Counted from the first letter of the stretch, positions 1-13,417 are shown. The stretch is DNA of 64,000 bases from Isoperla grammatica (GCA_945910005.1 CAMDTW010000344.1:129001-193000); one strand, 5' to 3'. Notes: generated by a model not told the origin, from the sequence alone. Made by a program: numbers and translations.

Positions 1-232
1 AATAAGAATTATAGGCTGCATTCTTCAAGAGTATAATGAAAATGCATAAATTGAATTTTTTCGTCGTTTTTGGTTAAAATTTGCATAAAATATAGGAATT
101 GGCTGATTTTAGTCTATCTTCCACAAACTTCCAGTTTTAAGAGGAATCTTGCATACGGCTGGGATTCCTAAGGGTTTCAACCAAATTGCACAAATCGTTG
201 TTTTAGAGCGTTTCAGGCTCCAATAACCACAA

Positions 233-3200
233 TTTGTCCATTTCGTCACATTTCGATAACTTCTATAGATGTTACACCCTCCGTCGAAAAATAAGAATTA
301 TAGGTTGCATTCTTCAAGAGTATAATGAAAATGCATAAATTGAGTTTTTTCGTCGTTTTTGGTTAAAATATGCATAAAAAATAGAAATTGGCTGATTTCA
401 GTCTATCTACCACAAACTTCCAGTTTTAAGAGGAATCTTGCATACGGCCGGGATTCCTAAGGGTTTCAAGCAAAGTTGACAAATCGTTGTTTTAGAGCGT
501 TTCAGGCTCCAATAAGCACAATTTGTCCATTTCGTTACATTTCGATAACTTCTATAGAAGTTACACCCTCCGTCGAAAAATAAGAATTATAGGTTGCATT
601 CTTCAAGAGTATAATGAAAATGCATAAATTGAGTTTTTTCGTCGTTTTTAGTTAAAATATGCATAAAAAATAGAAATTGGCTGATTTCAGTCTATCTACC
701 ACAAACTTCCAGTTTTAAGAGGAATCTTGCATACGGCCGGGATTCCTAAGGGTTTCAACCAAAGTTGACAAATCGTTGTTTTAGAGCGTTTCAGGCTCCA
801 ATTAGCACAATTTGTCCATTTCGTCACATTTCGATAACTTCTATAGAAGTTACACCCTCCGTTGAAAAATAAGAATTATAGGCTGCATTCTTCAAGAGTA
901 TAATGAAAATGCATAAATTGAGTTTTTTCGTCGTTTTTGGTTAAAATATGCATAAAATATAGAAATTGGCTGATTTAAGTCTATCTACCACAAACTTCCA
1001 GTTTTAAGAGGAATCTTGCATACGGCTGGGATTCCTAAGGGTTTCAACCAAATTGCACAAATCGTTGTTTTAGAGCGTTTCAGGCTCCAAAAAGCACAAT
1101 TTGTCCATTTCGTCACATTTCGATAACTTCTATAGAAGTTACACCCTCCGTCGAAAAATAAGAATTAAAGGTTGCATTCTTCAAGAGTATAATGAAAATG
1201 CATAAATTGAGTTTTTTCGTCGTTTTTGGTTAAAATATGCATAAAAAATAGAAATTGGCTGATTTCAGTCTATCTACCACAAACTTCCAGTTTTAAGAGG
1301 AATCTTGCATACGGCTGGGATTCCTAAGGGTTTCAACCAAATTGCACAAATCGTTGTTTTAGAGCGTTTCAGGCTCCAATAAGCACAATTTGTCCATTTC
1401 GTCACATTTCGATTACTTCTATAGAAGTTACACCCTCCGTTGAAAAATAAGAATTATAGGCTGCATTCTTCAAGAGTATAATGAAAATGCATAAATTGAG
1501 TTTTTTCGTCGTTTTTGGTTAAAATATGCATAAAAAATAGAAATTGGCTGATTTCAGTCTATCTACCACAAACTTCCAGTTTTAAGAGGAATCTTGCATA
1601 CGGCTGGGATTCCTAAGGGTTTCACCAAAGTTGACAAATCGTTGTTTTAGAGCGTTTCAGGCTCCAATAAGCACAATTTGTCCATTTCTTCACCTTTCAA
1701 TAACTACTTTAGAAGTTACACCAACCGTTGAAAAATAATAATGTTAGTGTGCATTCTGAAAGAGTATTATGAAAATGCATAAATTGAGTTTTTTCGTCGT
1801 TTTTGGTAAAAATATGCATAAAAAATAGAAATTGGCTGATTTCAGTCTATCTACCACAAACTTCCAGTTTTAAGAGGAATCTTGCATACGGCCGGGATTC
1901 CTAAGGGTTTCAACCAAAGTTGACAAATCGTTGTTTTACAGCGTTTCAGGCTCCAATAAGCACAATTTGTCCATTTCGTCACATTTCGATAACTTCTATA
2001 GAAGTTACACCCTCCGTCGATAAATAAGAATTATTGGTTGCATTCTTCAAGAGTATAATGAAAATGCATAAATTGAGTTTTTTCGTCGTTTTTAGTTAAA
2101 ATATGCATAAAAAATAGAAATTGGCTGATTTCGGTCTATCTACCACAAACTTCCAGTTTTAAGAGGAATCTTGCATACGGCCGGGATTCCTAAGGGTTTC
2201 AACCAAAGTTGACAAATCGTTGTTTTAGAGCGTTTCAGGCTCCAATAAGCACAATTTGTCCATTTCGTCACATTTCGATAACTTCTATAGAAGTTACACC
2301 CTCCGTTGAAAAAAAAGAATTATAGGCTGCATTCTTCAAGAGTATAATGAAAATGCATACATTGAGTTTTTTCGTCGTTTTTGGTTAAAATATGCATAAA
2401 ATATAGAAATTGGCTGATTTTAGTCTATCTACCACAAACTTCCAGTTTTAAGAGGAATCTTGCATACGGCTGGGATTCCTAAGGGTTTCAACCAAATTGC
2501 ACAAATCGTTGTTTTAGAGCGTTTTAGGCTCCAATAAGCACAATTTGTCCATTTCGTCACATTTCGATAACTTCTATAGAAGGTAAACCCTCCGTTGAAA
2601 AATAAGAATTATAGGCTGCATTCTTCAAGAGTATAATGAAAATGCATAAATTGAGTTTTTTCGTCGTTTTTGGTTAAAATATGCATAAAATATAGAAATT
2701 GGCTTATTTTAGTCTATCTACCACAAACTTCCAGTTTTAAGAGGAATCTTGCATACGGCTGGGATTCCTAAGGGTTTCAACCAAATTGCACAAATCGTTG
2801 TTTTAGAGCGTTTCAGGCTCCAATAAGCACAATTTGTCCATTTCGTCACATTTCGATAACTTCTATAGAAGTTACACCCTCCGTCGAAAAATAAGAATTA
2901 TAGGTTGCATTCTTCAAGAGTATAATGAAAATGCATAAATCGAGTTTTTTCGTCGTTTTTGGTTAAAATATGCATAAAAAATAGAAATTGGCTGATTTCA
3001 GTCTATCTACCACAAACTTCCAGTTTTAAGAGGAATCTTGCATACGGCCGGGATTCCTAAGGGTTTCAACCAAAGTTGACAAATCGTTGTTTTAGAGCGT
3101 TTCAGGCTCCAATAAGCACAATTTGTCCATTTCGTCACATTTCGATAACTTCTATAGAAGTTACACCCTCCGTCGAAAAATAAGAATTATAGGTTGCATT

Positions 3201-6200
3201 CTTCAAGAGTATAATGAAAATGCATAAATTGAGTTTTTTCGTCGTTTTTGGTTAAAATATGCATAAAAAATAGAAATTGGCTGATTTCAGTCTATCTACC
3301 ACAAACTTCCAGTTTTAAGAGGAATCTTGCATACGGCCGGGATTCCTAAGGGTTTCAACCAAAGTTGACAAATCGTTGTTTTAGAGCGTTTCAGGCTCCA
3401 ATAAGCACAATTTGTCCATTTCGTCACATTTCGATAACTTCTATAGATGTTACACCCTCCGTCGAAAAATAAGAATTATAGGTTGCATTCTTCAAGAGTA
3501 TAATGAAAATGCATAAATTGAGTTTTTTCGTCGTTTTTGGTTAAAATATGCATAAAAAATAGAAATTGGCTGATTTCAGTCTATCTACCACAAACTTCCA
3601 GTTTTAAGAGGAATCTTGCATACGGCCGGGATTCCTAAGGGTTTCAAGCAAAGTTGACAAATCGTTGTTTTAGAGCGTTTCAGGCTCCAATAAGCACAAT
3701 TTGTCCATTTCGTCACATTTCGATAACTTCTATAGAAGTTACACCCTCCGTCGAAAAATAAGAATTATAGGTTGCATTCTTCAAGAGTATAATGAAAATG
3801 CATAAATTGAGTTTTTTCGTCGTTTTTAGTTAAAATATGCATAAAAAATAGAAATTGGCTGATTTCAGTCTATCTACCACAAACTTCCAGTTTTAAGAGG
3901 AATCTTGCATACGGCCGGGATTCCTAAGGGTTTCAACCAAAGTTGACAAATCGTTGTTTTAGAGCGTTTCAGGCTCCAATTAGCACAATTTGTCCATTTC
4001 GTCACATTTCGATAACTTCTATAGAAGTTACACCCTCCGTTGAAAAATAAGAATTATAGGCTGCATTCTTCAAGAGTATAATGAAAATGCATAAATTGAG
4101 TTTTTTCGTCGTTTTTGGTTAAAATATGCATAAAATATAGAAATTGGCTGATTTAAGTCTATCTACCACAAACTTCCAGTTTTAAGAGGAATCTTGCATA
4201 CGGCTGGGATTCCTAAGGGTTTCAACCAAATTGCACAAATCGTTGTTTTAGAGCGTTTCAGGCTCCAAAAAGCACAATTTGTCCATTTCGTCACATTTCG
4301 ATAACTTCTATAGAAGTTACACCCTCCGTCGAAAAATAAGAATTAAAGGTTGCATTCTTCAAGAGTATAATGAAAATGCATAAATTGAGTTTTTTCGTCG
4401 TTTTTGGTTAAAATATGCATAAAAAATAGAAATTGGCTGATTTCAGTCTATCTACCACAAACTTCCAGTTTTAAGAGGAATCTTGCATACGGCTGGGATT
4501 CCTAAGGGTTTCAACCAAATTGCACAAATCGTTGTTTTAGAGCGTTTCAGGCTCCAATAAGCACAATTTGTCCATTTCGTCACATTTCGATTACTTCTAT
4601 AGAAGTTACACCCTCCGTTGAAAAATAAGAATTATAGGCTGCATTCTTCAAGAGAATAATGAAAATGCATAAATTGAGTTTTTTCGTCGTTTTTGGTTAA
4701 AATATGCATAAAAAATAGAAATTGGCTGATTTCAGTCTATCTACCACAAACTTCCAGTTTTAAGAGGAATCTTGCATACGGCTGGGATTCCTAAGGGTTT
4801 CACCAAAGTTGACAAATCGTTGTTTTAGAGCGTTTCAGGCTCCAATAAGCACAATTTGTCCATTTCTTCACCTTTCAATAACTACTTTAGAAGTTACACC
4901 AACCGTTGAAAAATAATAATGTTAGTGTGCATTCTGAAAGAGTATTATGAAAATGCATAAATTGAGTTTTTTCGTCGTTTTTGGTAAAAATATGCATAAA
5001 AAATAGAAATTGGCTGATTTCAGTCTATCTACCACAAACTTCCAGTTTTAAGAGGAATCTTGCATACGGCCGGGATTCCTAAGGGTTTCAACCAAAGTTG
5101 ACAAATCGTTGTTTTACAGCGTTTCAGGCTCCAATAAGCACAATTTGTCCATTTCGTCACATTTCGATAACTTCTATAGAAGTTACACCCTCCGTCGATA
5201 AATAAGAATTATTGGTTGCATTCTTCAAGAGTATAATGAAAATGCATAAATTGAGTTTTTTCGTCGTTTTTAGTTAAAATATGCATAAAAAATAGAAATT
5301 GGCTGATTTCAGTCTATCTACCACAAACTTCCAGTTTTAAGAGGAATCTTGCATACGGCCGGGATTCCTAAGGGTTTCAACCAAAGTTGACAAATCGTTG
5401 TTTTAGAGCGTTTCAGGCTCCAATAAGCACAATTTGTCCATTTCGTCACATTTCGATAACTTCTATAGAAGTTACACCCTCCGTTGAAAAAAAAGAATTA
5501 TAGGCTGCATTCTTCAAGAGTATAATGAAAATGCATACATTGAGTTTTTTCGTCGTTTTTGGTTAAAATATGCATAAAATATAGAAATTGGCTGATTTTA
5601 GTCTATCTACCACAAACTTCCAGTTTTAAGAGGAATCTTGCATACGGCTGGGATTCCTAAGGGTTTCAACCAAATTGCACAAATCGTTGTTTTAGAGCGT
5701 TTTAGGCTCCAATAAGCACAATTTGTCCATTTCGTCACATTTCGATAACTTCTATAGAAGGTAAACCCTCCGTTGAAAAATAAGAATTATAGGCTGCATT
5801 CTTCAAGAGTATAATGAAAATGCATAAATTGAGTTTTTTCGTCGTTTTTGGTTAAAATATGCATAAAATATAGAAATTGGCTTATTTTAGTCTATCTACC
5901 ACAAACTTCCAGTTTTAAGAGGAATCTTGCATACGGCTGGGATTCCTAAGGGTTTCAACCAAATTGCACAAATCGTTGTTTTAGAGCGTTTCAGGCTCCA
6001 ATAAGCACAATTTGTCCATTTCGTCACATTTCGATAACTTCTATAGAAGTTACACCCTCCGTCGAAAAATAAGAATTATAGGTTGCATTCTTCAAGAGTA
6101 TAATGAAAATGCATAAATTGAGTTTTTTCGTCGTTTTTGGTTAAAATATGCATAAAAAATAGAAATTGGCTGATTTCAGTCTATCTACCACAAACTTCCA

Positions 6201-6588
6201 GTTTTAAGAGGAATCTTGCATACGGCCGGGATTCCTAAGGGTTTCAACCAAAGTTGACAAATCGTTGTTTTAGAGCGTTTCAGGCTCCAATAAGCACAAT
6301 TTGTCCATTTCGTCACATTTCGATAACTTCTATAGAAGTTACACCCTCCGTCGAAAAATAAGAATTATAGGTTGCATTCTTCAAGAGTATAATGAAAATG
6401 CATAAATTGAGTTTTTTCGTCGTTTTTGGTTAAAATATGCATAAAAAATAGAAATTGGCTGATTTCAGTCTATCTACCACAAACTTCCAGTTTTAAGAGG
6501 AATCTTGCATACGGCCGGGATTCCTAAGGGTTTCAACCAAAGTTGACAAATCGTTGTTTTAGAGCGTTTCAGGCTCCAATAAGCACAA
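233..6588. repeat. Higher-order repeat: two tandem copies of an 11-monomer, 3178-bp unit
   Basis: Private variants recur exactly 3178 bp apart. TTTCAAGCAAAG is at 465 and 3643, the diverged AACTACTTTAG/ACACCAACC monomer at 1716 and 4894, TATAGATGTT near 265 and 3443, and the AAAAAAGAATTATAGGCTG variant near 2310 and 5488. The two copies differ at only a handful of positions (for example TTTCGGTC versus TTTCAGTC near 2131/5309, and GAGTATAATG versus GAGAATAATG near 1477/4655). 3178 is 11 x 289 minus one base. Boundaries are approximate: the match fails before about 233 and after about 6620. This is the signature of recent unequal exchange or segmental amplification. Confidence 0.85.
546..563. 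repeat. 18-bp perfect palindrome found in most satellite monomers (example copy)
   Basis: TAACTTCTATAGAAGTTA equals its own reverse complement and recurs once per 289 bp at the same phase throughout both array blocks. It is modified in recognisable monomer subtypes: AGATGTT, AGAAGGTAAACC, ATATTTTCTATAG and ACTACTTTAG forms. It is the only long perfect dyad noticed in the monomer. A binding role is possible but not shown. Confidence 0.8.
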
Positions 6589-9500
6589 TTTGTCCATTTC
6601 GTCACATTTCGATAACTTCTATAGAAGTTACACCCTCCGTTGAAAAATAAGAATTATAGGCTGCATTCTTCAAGAGTATAATGAAAATGCATAAATTGAG
6701 TTTTTTCGTCGTTTTTGGTTAAAATATGCATAAAATATAGAAATTGGCTGATTTTAGTCTATCTTCCACAAACTTCCAGTTTTAAGAGGAATCTTGCATA
6801 CGGCTGGGATTCCTAAGGGTTTCAACCAAATTGCACAAATCGTTGTTTTAGAGCGTTTCAGGCTCCAATAAGCACAATTTGTCCATTTCGTCACATTTCG
6901 ATAACTTCTATAGAAGTTACACCCTCCGTCGAAAAATAAGAATTATAGGTTGCATTCTTCAAGAGTATAATGAAAATGCATAAATTGAGTTTTTTCGTCG
7001 TTTTTGGTTAAAATATGCATAAAAAATAGAAATTGGCTTATTTCAGTCTATCTACCACAAACTTCCAGTTTTAAGAGGAATCTTGCATACGGCCGGGATT
7101 CCTAAGGGTTTCAACCAAAGTTGACAAATCGTTGTTTTAGAGCGTTTCAGGCTCCATTAAGCACAATTTGTCCATTTCGTCACATTTTGATATTTTCTAT
7201 AGAAGTTACACCCTCCGTCGAAAAATAAGAATTATAGGTTGCATTCTTCAAGAGTATAATAAAAATGCATAACTTGAGTTTTTTCGTCGTTTTTGGTTGA
7301 AATATGCCTAAAAAATAGAAATTGGCTGATTTCAGTCTATCTACCACAAACTTCCAGTTTTAAGAGGAATCTTGCATACGGCCGGGATTCCTAAGGGTTT
7401 CAACCAAAGTTGACAAATCGTTGTTTTAGAGCGTTTCAGGCTCCAATAAGCACAATTTGTCCATTTCGTCACATTTCGATAACTTCTATAGAAGTTACAC
7501 CCTCCGTTGAAAAATAAGAATTATAGGCTGCATTCTTCAAGAGTATAATAAAAATGCATAAATTGAGTTTTTTCGTCGTTTTTGGTTAAAATATGCATAA
7601 AATATAGAAATTGGCTGATTTTAGTCTATCTACCACAAACTTCCAGTTTACAGAGGAATCTTGCATACGGCTGGGATTCCTAAGAGTTTCAACCAAATTG
7701 CACAAATCGTTGTTTAAGAGCGTTTCAGGCTCCAATAAGCACAATTTGTCCATTTCGTCACATTTCGATAACTTCTATAGAAGTTACACCCTCCGTTGAA
7801 AAATAAGAATTATAGGCTGCATTCTTCAAGAGTATAATGAAAATGCATAAATTGAGTTTTTTCGTCGTTTTTGGTTAAAATATGCATAAAATATAGAAAT
7901 TGGCTGATTTTAGTCTATCTACCAAAAACTTCCAGTTTTAAGAGGAATCTTGCATACGGCTGGGATTCCTAAGGGTTTCAACCAAATTGCACAAATCGTT
8001 GCTTTAGAGCGTTTCAGGCTCCAATAAGCACAATTTGTCCATTTCGTCACATTTCGATAACTTCTATAGAAGTTACACCCTCCGTCGAAAAATAAGAATT
8101 ATAGGTTGCATTCTTCAAGAGTATAATGAAAATGCATAAATTGAGTTTCTTCGTCGTTTTTTGTTAAAATATGCATAAAAAATAGAAATTGGCTGATTTC
8201 AGTCTATCTACCACAAACTTCCAGTTTTAAGAGGAATCTTGCATACGGCCGGGTTTCCTAAGGGTTTCAACCAAAGTTGAAAATCGTTGTTTTAGAGCGT
8301 TTCAGGCTCCAATAAGCACAATTTGTCCATTTCGTCACATTTCGATAACTTCTATAGAAGTTACACCCTCCGTCGAAAAATAAGAATTATAGGTTGCATT
8401 CTTCAAGAGTATAATGAAAATGCATAAATTGAGTTTTTTCGTCGTTTTTGGTTAAAATATGCATAAAAAATAGAAATTGGCTGATTTCAGTCTATCTACC
8501 ACAAACTTCCAGTTTTAAGAGGAATCTTGCATACGGCTGGGATTCCTAAGGGTTTCAACCAAATTGCACAAATCGTTGTTTTAGAGCGTTTCAGGCTCCA
8601 ATAAGCACAATTTGTCCATTTCGTCACATTTCGATAACTTCTATAGAAGTTACACCCTCCGTCGAAAAATAAGAATTATAGGTTGCATTCTTCAAGAGTA
8701 TAATGAAAATGCATAAATTGAGTTTTTTCGTCGTTTTTGGTTAAAATATGCATAAAAAATAGAAATTGGCTGATTTCAGTCTATCTACCACAAACTTCCA
8801 GTTTTAAGAGGAATCTTGCATACGGCCGGGATTCCTAAGGGTTTCAACCAAAGTTGACAAATCGTTGTTTTAGAGCGTTTCAGGCTCCAATAAGCACAAT
8901 TTGTCCATTTCGTCACATTTCGATAACTTCTATAGAAGGTAAACCCTCCGTTGGAAAATAAGAATTATAGGCTGCATTCTTCAAGAGTATAATGAAAATG
9001 CATAAATTGAGTTTTTTCGTCGTTTTTGGTTAAAATATGCATAAAATATAGAAATTGGCTGATTTTAGTCTATCTACCACAAACTTCCAGTTTTAAGAGG
9101 AATCTTGCATACGGCTGGGATTCCTAAGGGTTTCAACCAAGTTGCACAAATCGTTGTTTTAGAGCGTTTCAGGCTCCAATAAGCACAATTTGTCCATTTC
9201 GTCACATTTCGATAACTTCTATAGAAGTTACACCCTCCGTCGAAAAATAAGAATTATAGGTTGCATTCTTCAAGAGTATAATGAAAATGCATAAATTGAG
9301 TTTTTTCGTCGTTTTTGGTTAAAATATGCATAAAAAATAGAAATTGGCTGATTTCAGTCTATCTACCACAAACTTCCAGTTTTAAGAGGAATCTTGCATA
9401 CGGCCGGGATTCCTAAGGGTTTCAACCAAAGTTGACAAATCGTTGTTTTAGAGCGTTTCAGGCTCCAATAAGCACAATTTGTCCATTTCGTCACATTTCG

Positions 9501-12500
9501 ATAACTTCTATAGAAGTTACACCCTCCGTCGAAAAATAAGAATTATAGGTTGCATTCTTCAAGAGTATAATGAAAATGCATAAATTAAGTTTTTTCGTCG
9601 TTTTTGGTTAAAATATGCATAAAAAATAGAAATTGGCTGATTTCAGTCTATCTACCACAAACTTTCAGTTTTAAGAGGAATCTTGCATACGGCCGGGATT
9701 TCTAAGGGTTTCAACCAAAGTTGACAAATCGTTGTTTTAGAGCGTTTCAGGCTCCAATAAGCACAATTTGTCCATTTCGTCACATTTCGATAACTTCTAT
9801 AGAAGTTACACCCTCCGTCGAAAAATAAGAATTATAGGTTGCATTCTTCAAGAGTATAATGAAAATGCATAAATTGAGTTTTTTCGTCGTACTTGGTTAA
9901 AATATGCATAAAAAATAGAAATTGGCTGATTTCAGTCTATCTACCACAAACTTCCAGTTTTAAGAGGAATCTTGCATACGGCTGGGATTCCTGAGGGTTT
10001 CATCCAAATTGCACAAATCGTTGTTTTAGAGCGTTTCAGGCTCCAATAAGCACAATTTGTCCATTTCGTCACATTTCGATAACTTCTATAGAAGTTACAC
10101 CCTCCGTTGAAAAATAAGAATTATAGGCTGCATTCTTCAAGAGTATAATGAAAATGCATAAATTGAGTTTTTTCGTCGTTTTTGGTTAAAATATGCATAA
10201 AATATAGAATTTGGCTGATTTTAGTCTATCTACCACCAACTTCCAGTTTTAAGAGGAATCTTGCATACGGCTGGGATTCCTAAGGGTTTCAACCAAATTG
10301 CACAAATCGTTGTTTTAGAGCGTTTCAGGCTCCAATAAGCACAATTTGTCCATTTCGTCACATTTCGATAACTTCTATAGAAGTTACACCCTCCTTCGAA
10401 AAATAAGAATTATAGGTTGCATTCTTCAAGAGTATAATGAAAATGCATAAATTGAGTTTTTTCGTCGTTTTTGGTTAAAATATGCATCAAAAATAGACAT
10501 TGGCTGATTTCAGTCTATCTACCACAAACTTCCAGTTTTAAGAGGAATCTTGCATACGGCCGGGATTCCTAAGGGTTTCAACCAAAGTTGACGAATCGTT
10601 GTTTTAGAGCGTTTCAGGCTCCAATAAGCATAATTTGTCCATTTCGTCACATTTCGATAACTTCTATAGAAGTTACACCCTCCGTCGAAAAATAAGAATT
10701 ATAGGTTGCATTCTTCAAGAGTATAATGAAAATGCATAAATTGAGTTTTTTCGTCGTTTTTGGTTAAAATATGCATAAAAAATAGAAATTGGCTGATTTC
10801 AGTCTATCTACCACAAACTTCCAGTTTTAAGAGGAATCTTGCATACGGCCGGGATTCCTAAGGGTTTCAACCAAAGTTGACAAATCGTTGTTTTAGAGCG
10901 TTTCAGGCTCCAATAAGCACAATTTGTCCATTTCGTCACATTTCGATAACTTCTATAGAAGTTACACCTTCCGTTGAAAAATAAGAATTATAGGCTGCAT
11001 TCTTCAAGAGTATAATGAAAATGCATAAATTGAGTTTTTTCGTCGTTTTTGGTTAAAATATGCATAAAATATAGAAATTGGCTGATTTCAGTCTATCTAC
11101 CACAAACTTCCAGTTTTAAAAGGAATCTTGCATACGGCTGGGATTCCTAAGGGTTTCAACCAAAGTTGACAAATCGTTGTTTTAGAGCGTTTCAGGCTCC
11201 AATAAGCACAATTTGTCCATTTCGTCACATTTCGATAACTACTTTAGAAGTTACACCAACCGTTGAAAAATAATAATGTTAGTGTGCATTCTGAAAGAGT
11301 ATTATGAAAATGCATAAATTGAGTTTTTTGGTCGTTTTTGGTTAACATATGCATAAAATATAGAAATTGGCTGATTTTAGTCTATCTACCACAAACTTCC
11401 AGTTTTAAGAGGAATCTTGCATACGGCCGGGATTCCTAAGGGTTTCAACCAAAGTTGACAAATCGTTGTTTTAGAGCGTTTCAGGCTCCAATAAGCACAA
11501 ATTGTCTATTTCGTCACATTTCGATAACTTCTATAGAAGTTACACCCTCCGTTGAAAAATAAGAATTATAGGCTGCATTCTTCAAGAGTATAATGAAAAT
11601 GCATAAATTGAGTTTTTTCGTCGTTTTTGGTTAAAATTTGCATAAAATATAGAAATTGGCTGATTTTAGTCTATCTACCACAAACTTCCAGTTTTAAGAG
11701 GAATCTTGCATACGCCTGGGATTCCTAAGGGTTTCAACCAAATTGCACAAATCGTTGTTTTTGAGCGTTTCAGGCTCCAATAAGCACAATTTGTCCATTT
11801 CGTCACATTTCGATAACTTCTATAGAAGTTACACCCTCCGTCGTAAAATAAGAATTATAGGTTGCATTCTTCAAGAGTATAATGAAAATGCATAAATTGA
11901 GTTTTTTCGTCATTTTGGTTAAAATATGCATAAAAAATAGAAATTGGCTGATTTCAGTCTATCTACCACAAACTTCCAGTTTTAAGAGGAATCTTGCATA
12001 CGGCCGGGATTCCTAAGGGTTTCAACCAAAGTTGACAAATCGTTGTTTTAGAGCGTTTCAGGCTCCAATAAGCACAATTTGTCCATTATGTCACATTTCG
12101 ATAACTTCTATAGAAGTTACACCCTCCGTCGAAAAATAAGAATTATAGGTTGCATTCTTCAAGAGTATAATGAAAATGCATAAATTGAGTTTTTTCGTCG
12201 TTTTTGGTTAAAATATGCATAAAAAATAGAAATTGGCTGATTTCAGTCTATCTACCACAAACTTCCAGTTTTAAGAGGAATCTTGCATACGGCCGGGATT
12301 CCTAAGGGTTTCAACCAAAGTTGACAAATCGTTGTTTTAGAGCGTTTCAGGCTCCAAGAAGCACAATTTGTCCATTTCGTCACATTTCGATAACTTCTAT
12401 AGAAGGTAAACCCTCCGTTGAAAAATAAGAATTATAGGCTGCATTCTTCAAGAGTATAATGAAAATGCATAAATTGAGTTTTTTCGTCGTTTTTGGTTAA

Positions 12501-12514
12501 AATATGCATAAAAT

Positions 12515-12518
12515 ATAG
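12515..12518. repeat. Target-site duplication ATAG, left copy
   Basis: ATAG directly precedes the left LTR and ATAG (32241-32244) directly follows the right LTR. Joining 12518 to 32245 recreates the normal monomer stretch AAATATAGAAATTGG. A 4-bp duplication is typical of several Ty3/Gypsy lineages. Confidence 0.85.
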
Positions 12519-12668
12519 TGTAACACCACCGTTTACCACTTCTTACCACGGGTCCGGCTAGGGGTTCAATTGTGGAGAACGGTCGTGGATCTCCTTCATT
12601 CTCATAACCTTCTCAACCTTCACAAAACTTCTTTGGGCGCCACTTTGTTCATTTAAAAAGAAATAACA

Positions 12669-12700
12669 CCAGACAGGAGGAACAAAGAATACCTGTCTGG
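12669..12700 (-). other. Hairpin in the LTR
   Basis: A 9-bp perfect inverted repeat, CCAGACAGG (12669-12677) and CCTGTCTGG (12692-12700), with a 14-nt loop; also present at 31540-31571 in the other LTR. It lies on the 3' side of the possible AATAAA signal in the element's sense. It could be an RNA structure in the R/U5 region, but this is inferred from position only. Confidence 0.5.
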
Positions 12701-12740
12701 GTAATAGGTATATGGACTAACAATTGAATCAGTTTTAGAA

Positions 12741-12746
12741 TTTATT
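12741..12746 (-). promoter_or_regulatory. Possible polyadenylation signal AATAAA in the LTR
   Basis: On the minus strand GTAATAAATTC occurs here and at the matching position 31612-31617. This is a plausible LTR polyadenylation signal. In AT-rich DNA a single AATAAA is weak evidence. Confidence 0.35.
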
Positions 12747-13368
12747 ACATTATGAACTTGAGGATGCGGAATCGTCCGTGGAACTTGTGTCCAAATTTGT
12801 AAGAGTATTATTCAAAGAAAAGAAAAAGAAAGGTGGCCACCGTACATATGGTATTACGGTTTAAATAACAACTTATTAACAGTTCGTATCTCTTTTCTTC
12901 GGCTTGTGTACGCTCCTCGATCCGCGTACTCCTTCGTACTAGCCTAGGCCTAGATACAGCTCACGCCGGTTGCATGGCCCCTCCACAACCGCCTAAATTC
13001 GAAATACAAAATACCAATTAAAATTCAACCAGCAACTATTACTTCTAAATAATCTTGGCGAACTGAAACTTACCACAAACGTGGAAAAGGATAACCCGAA
13101 CAAATTGCAGACCTCAAACCAATCACTTTCCCAAAACCTCGTCCTCGTCCAAAACACGACTCTTCAATGATTTAATCCAACTCTTTTTACCGTCGCTAGG
13201 CAACACAAATCAACAAATTTAAACAGTCACCGCCTTCTCAATGACTATCGTGGTAACAAAACACATGAATACCAACTCACTTAACAAATAAGACCGAAAA
13301 AGACGGCACAACAGTAAACTGTAATATAACTGTTACCGATAACAAGTTCCACAATGACGGGACGTCAC

Positions 13369-13380
13369 TCCCCCTCTGCC
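13369..13380 (-). other. Polypurine tract (PPT)
   Basis: On the minus strand GGCAGAGGGGGAG runs directly into the LTR start TGACGTC. A purine-only run touching the 3' LTR is the expected plus-strand primer site. It sits about 38 bp after the pol stop codon. Confidence 0.85.
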
Positions 13381-13417
13381 TACAAAAGAAAATCCTGATT
13401 TTCTTAGAAAGCCAATC

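Larger units (their letters stand above)
1..12518. repeat. 289-bp satellite DNA array, left block (about 43 monomers)
   Basis: Head-to-tail tandem repeat. The anchor TTACACCCT starts at 272, 561, 850, 1139 and 1428, a strict 289-bp period, with rare 1-bp indels further on. Every monomer carries the same landmarks: GGAATCTTGCATACGG, TTTAGAGCGTTTCAGGCTCC, TTTGTCCATTTCGTCACATT and the palindrome TAACTTCTATAGAAGTTA. By eye, monomers differ from each other by a few percent. Two co-varying classes are visible: one with GGCCGG, AAAGTTGAC and TTTCAG, the other with GGCTGG, AAATTGCAC and TTTTAG. A third, more diverged type has AACTACTTTAG and ACACCAACC. There is no coding capacity: short open frames exist only where a stop is lost by mutation. 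The block ends abruptly inside a monomer at 12518, where the retrotransposon begins. The size and homogeneity suit centromeric or pericentromeric satellite, but nothing here proves that location. Confidence 0.97.
12519..13368 (-). repeat. 3' LTR of the Gypsy element
   Basis: Direct copy of 31390-32239, offset exactly 18871 bp throughout with no indels noticed. The two substitutions seen are C at 12840 versus A at 31711, and G at 13065 versus A at 31936. On the minus strand the repeat ends GGTGTTACA. At its other end the shared part begins GTGACGTC; the base before it is A here (next to the polypurine tract) but T in the 5' LTR. The LTR lacks coding capacity. Confidence 0.95.

Noticed and set aside
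546..563. loxP-like recombination site
   Set aside because: ATAACTTC resembles a loxP arm, but the 8-bp spacer and second arm arrangement are absent; the palindrome is continuous.
7611..7799. 62-codon open frame recurring in the satellite (also 33693, 35427, 36580, 39757, 41491, 42646, 47269)
   Set aside because: It starts at TTG, exists only in monomers where a stop is mutated (TTTACAGAGG instead of TTTTAAGAGG), and is a translation of satellite DNA.
1..12518. CENP-B box in the satellite
   Set aside because: TTTCGTCACATTTCGATAAC has only partial similarity; the required core bases of the CENP-B box are not present.
13369..13417. env gene downstream of pol
   Set aside because: Only about 50 bp separate the pol stop from the LTR, and no env-like frame was recognised elsewhere in the element.
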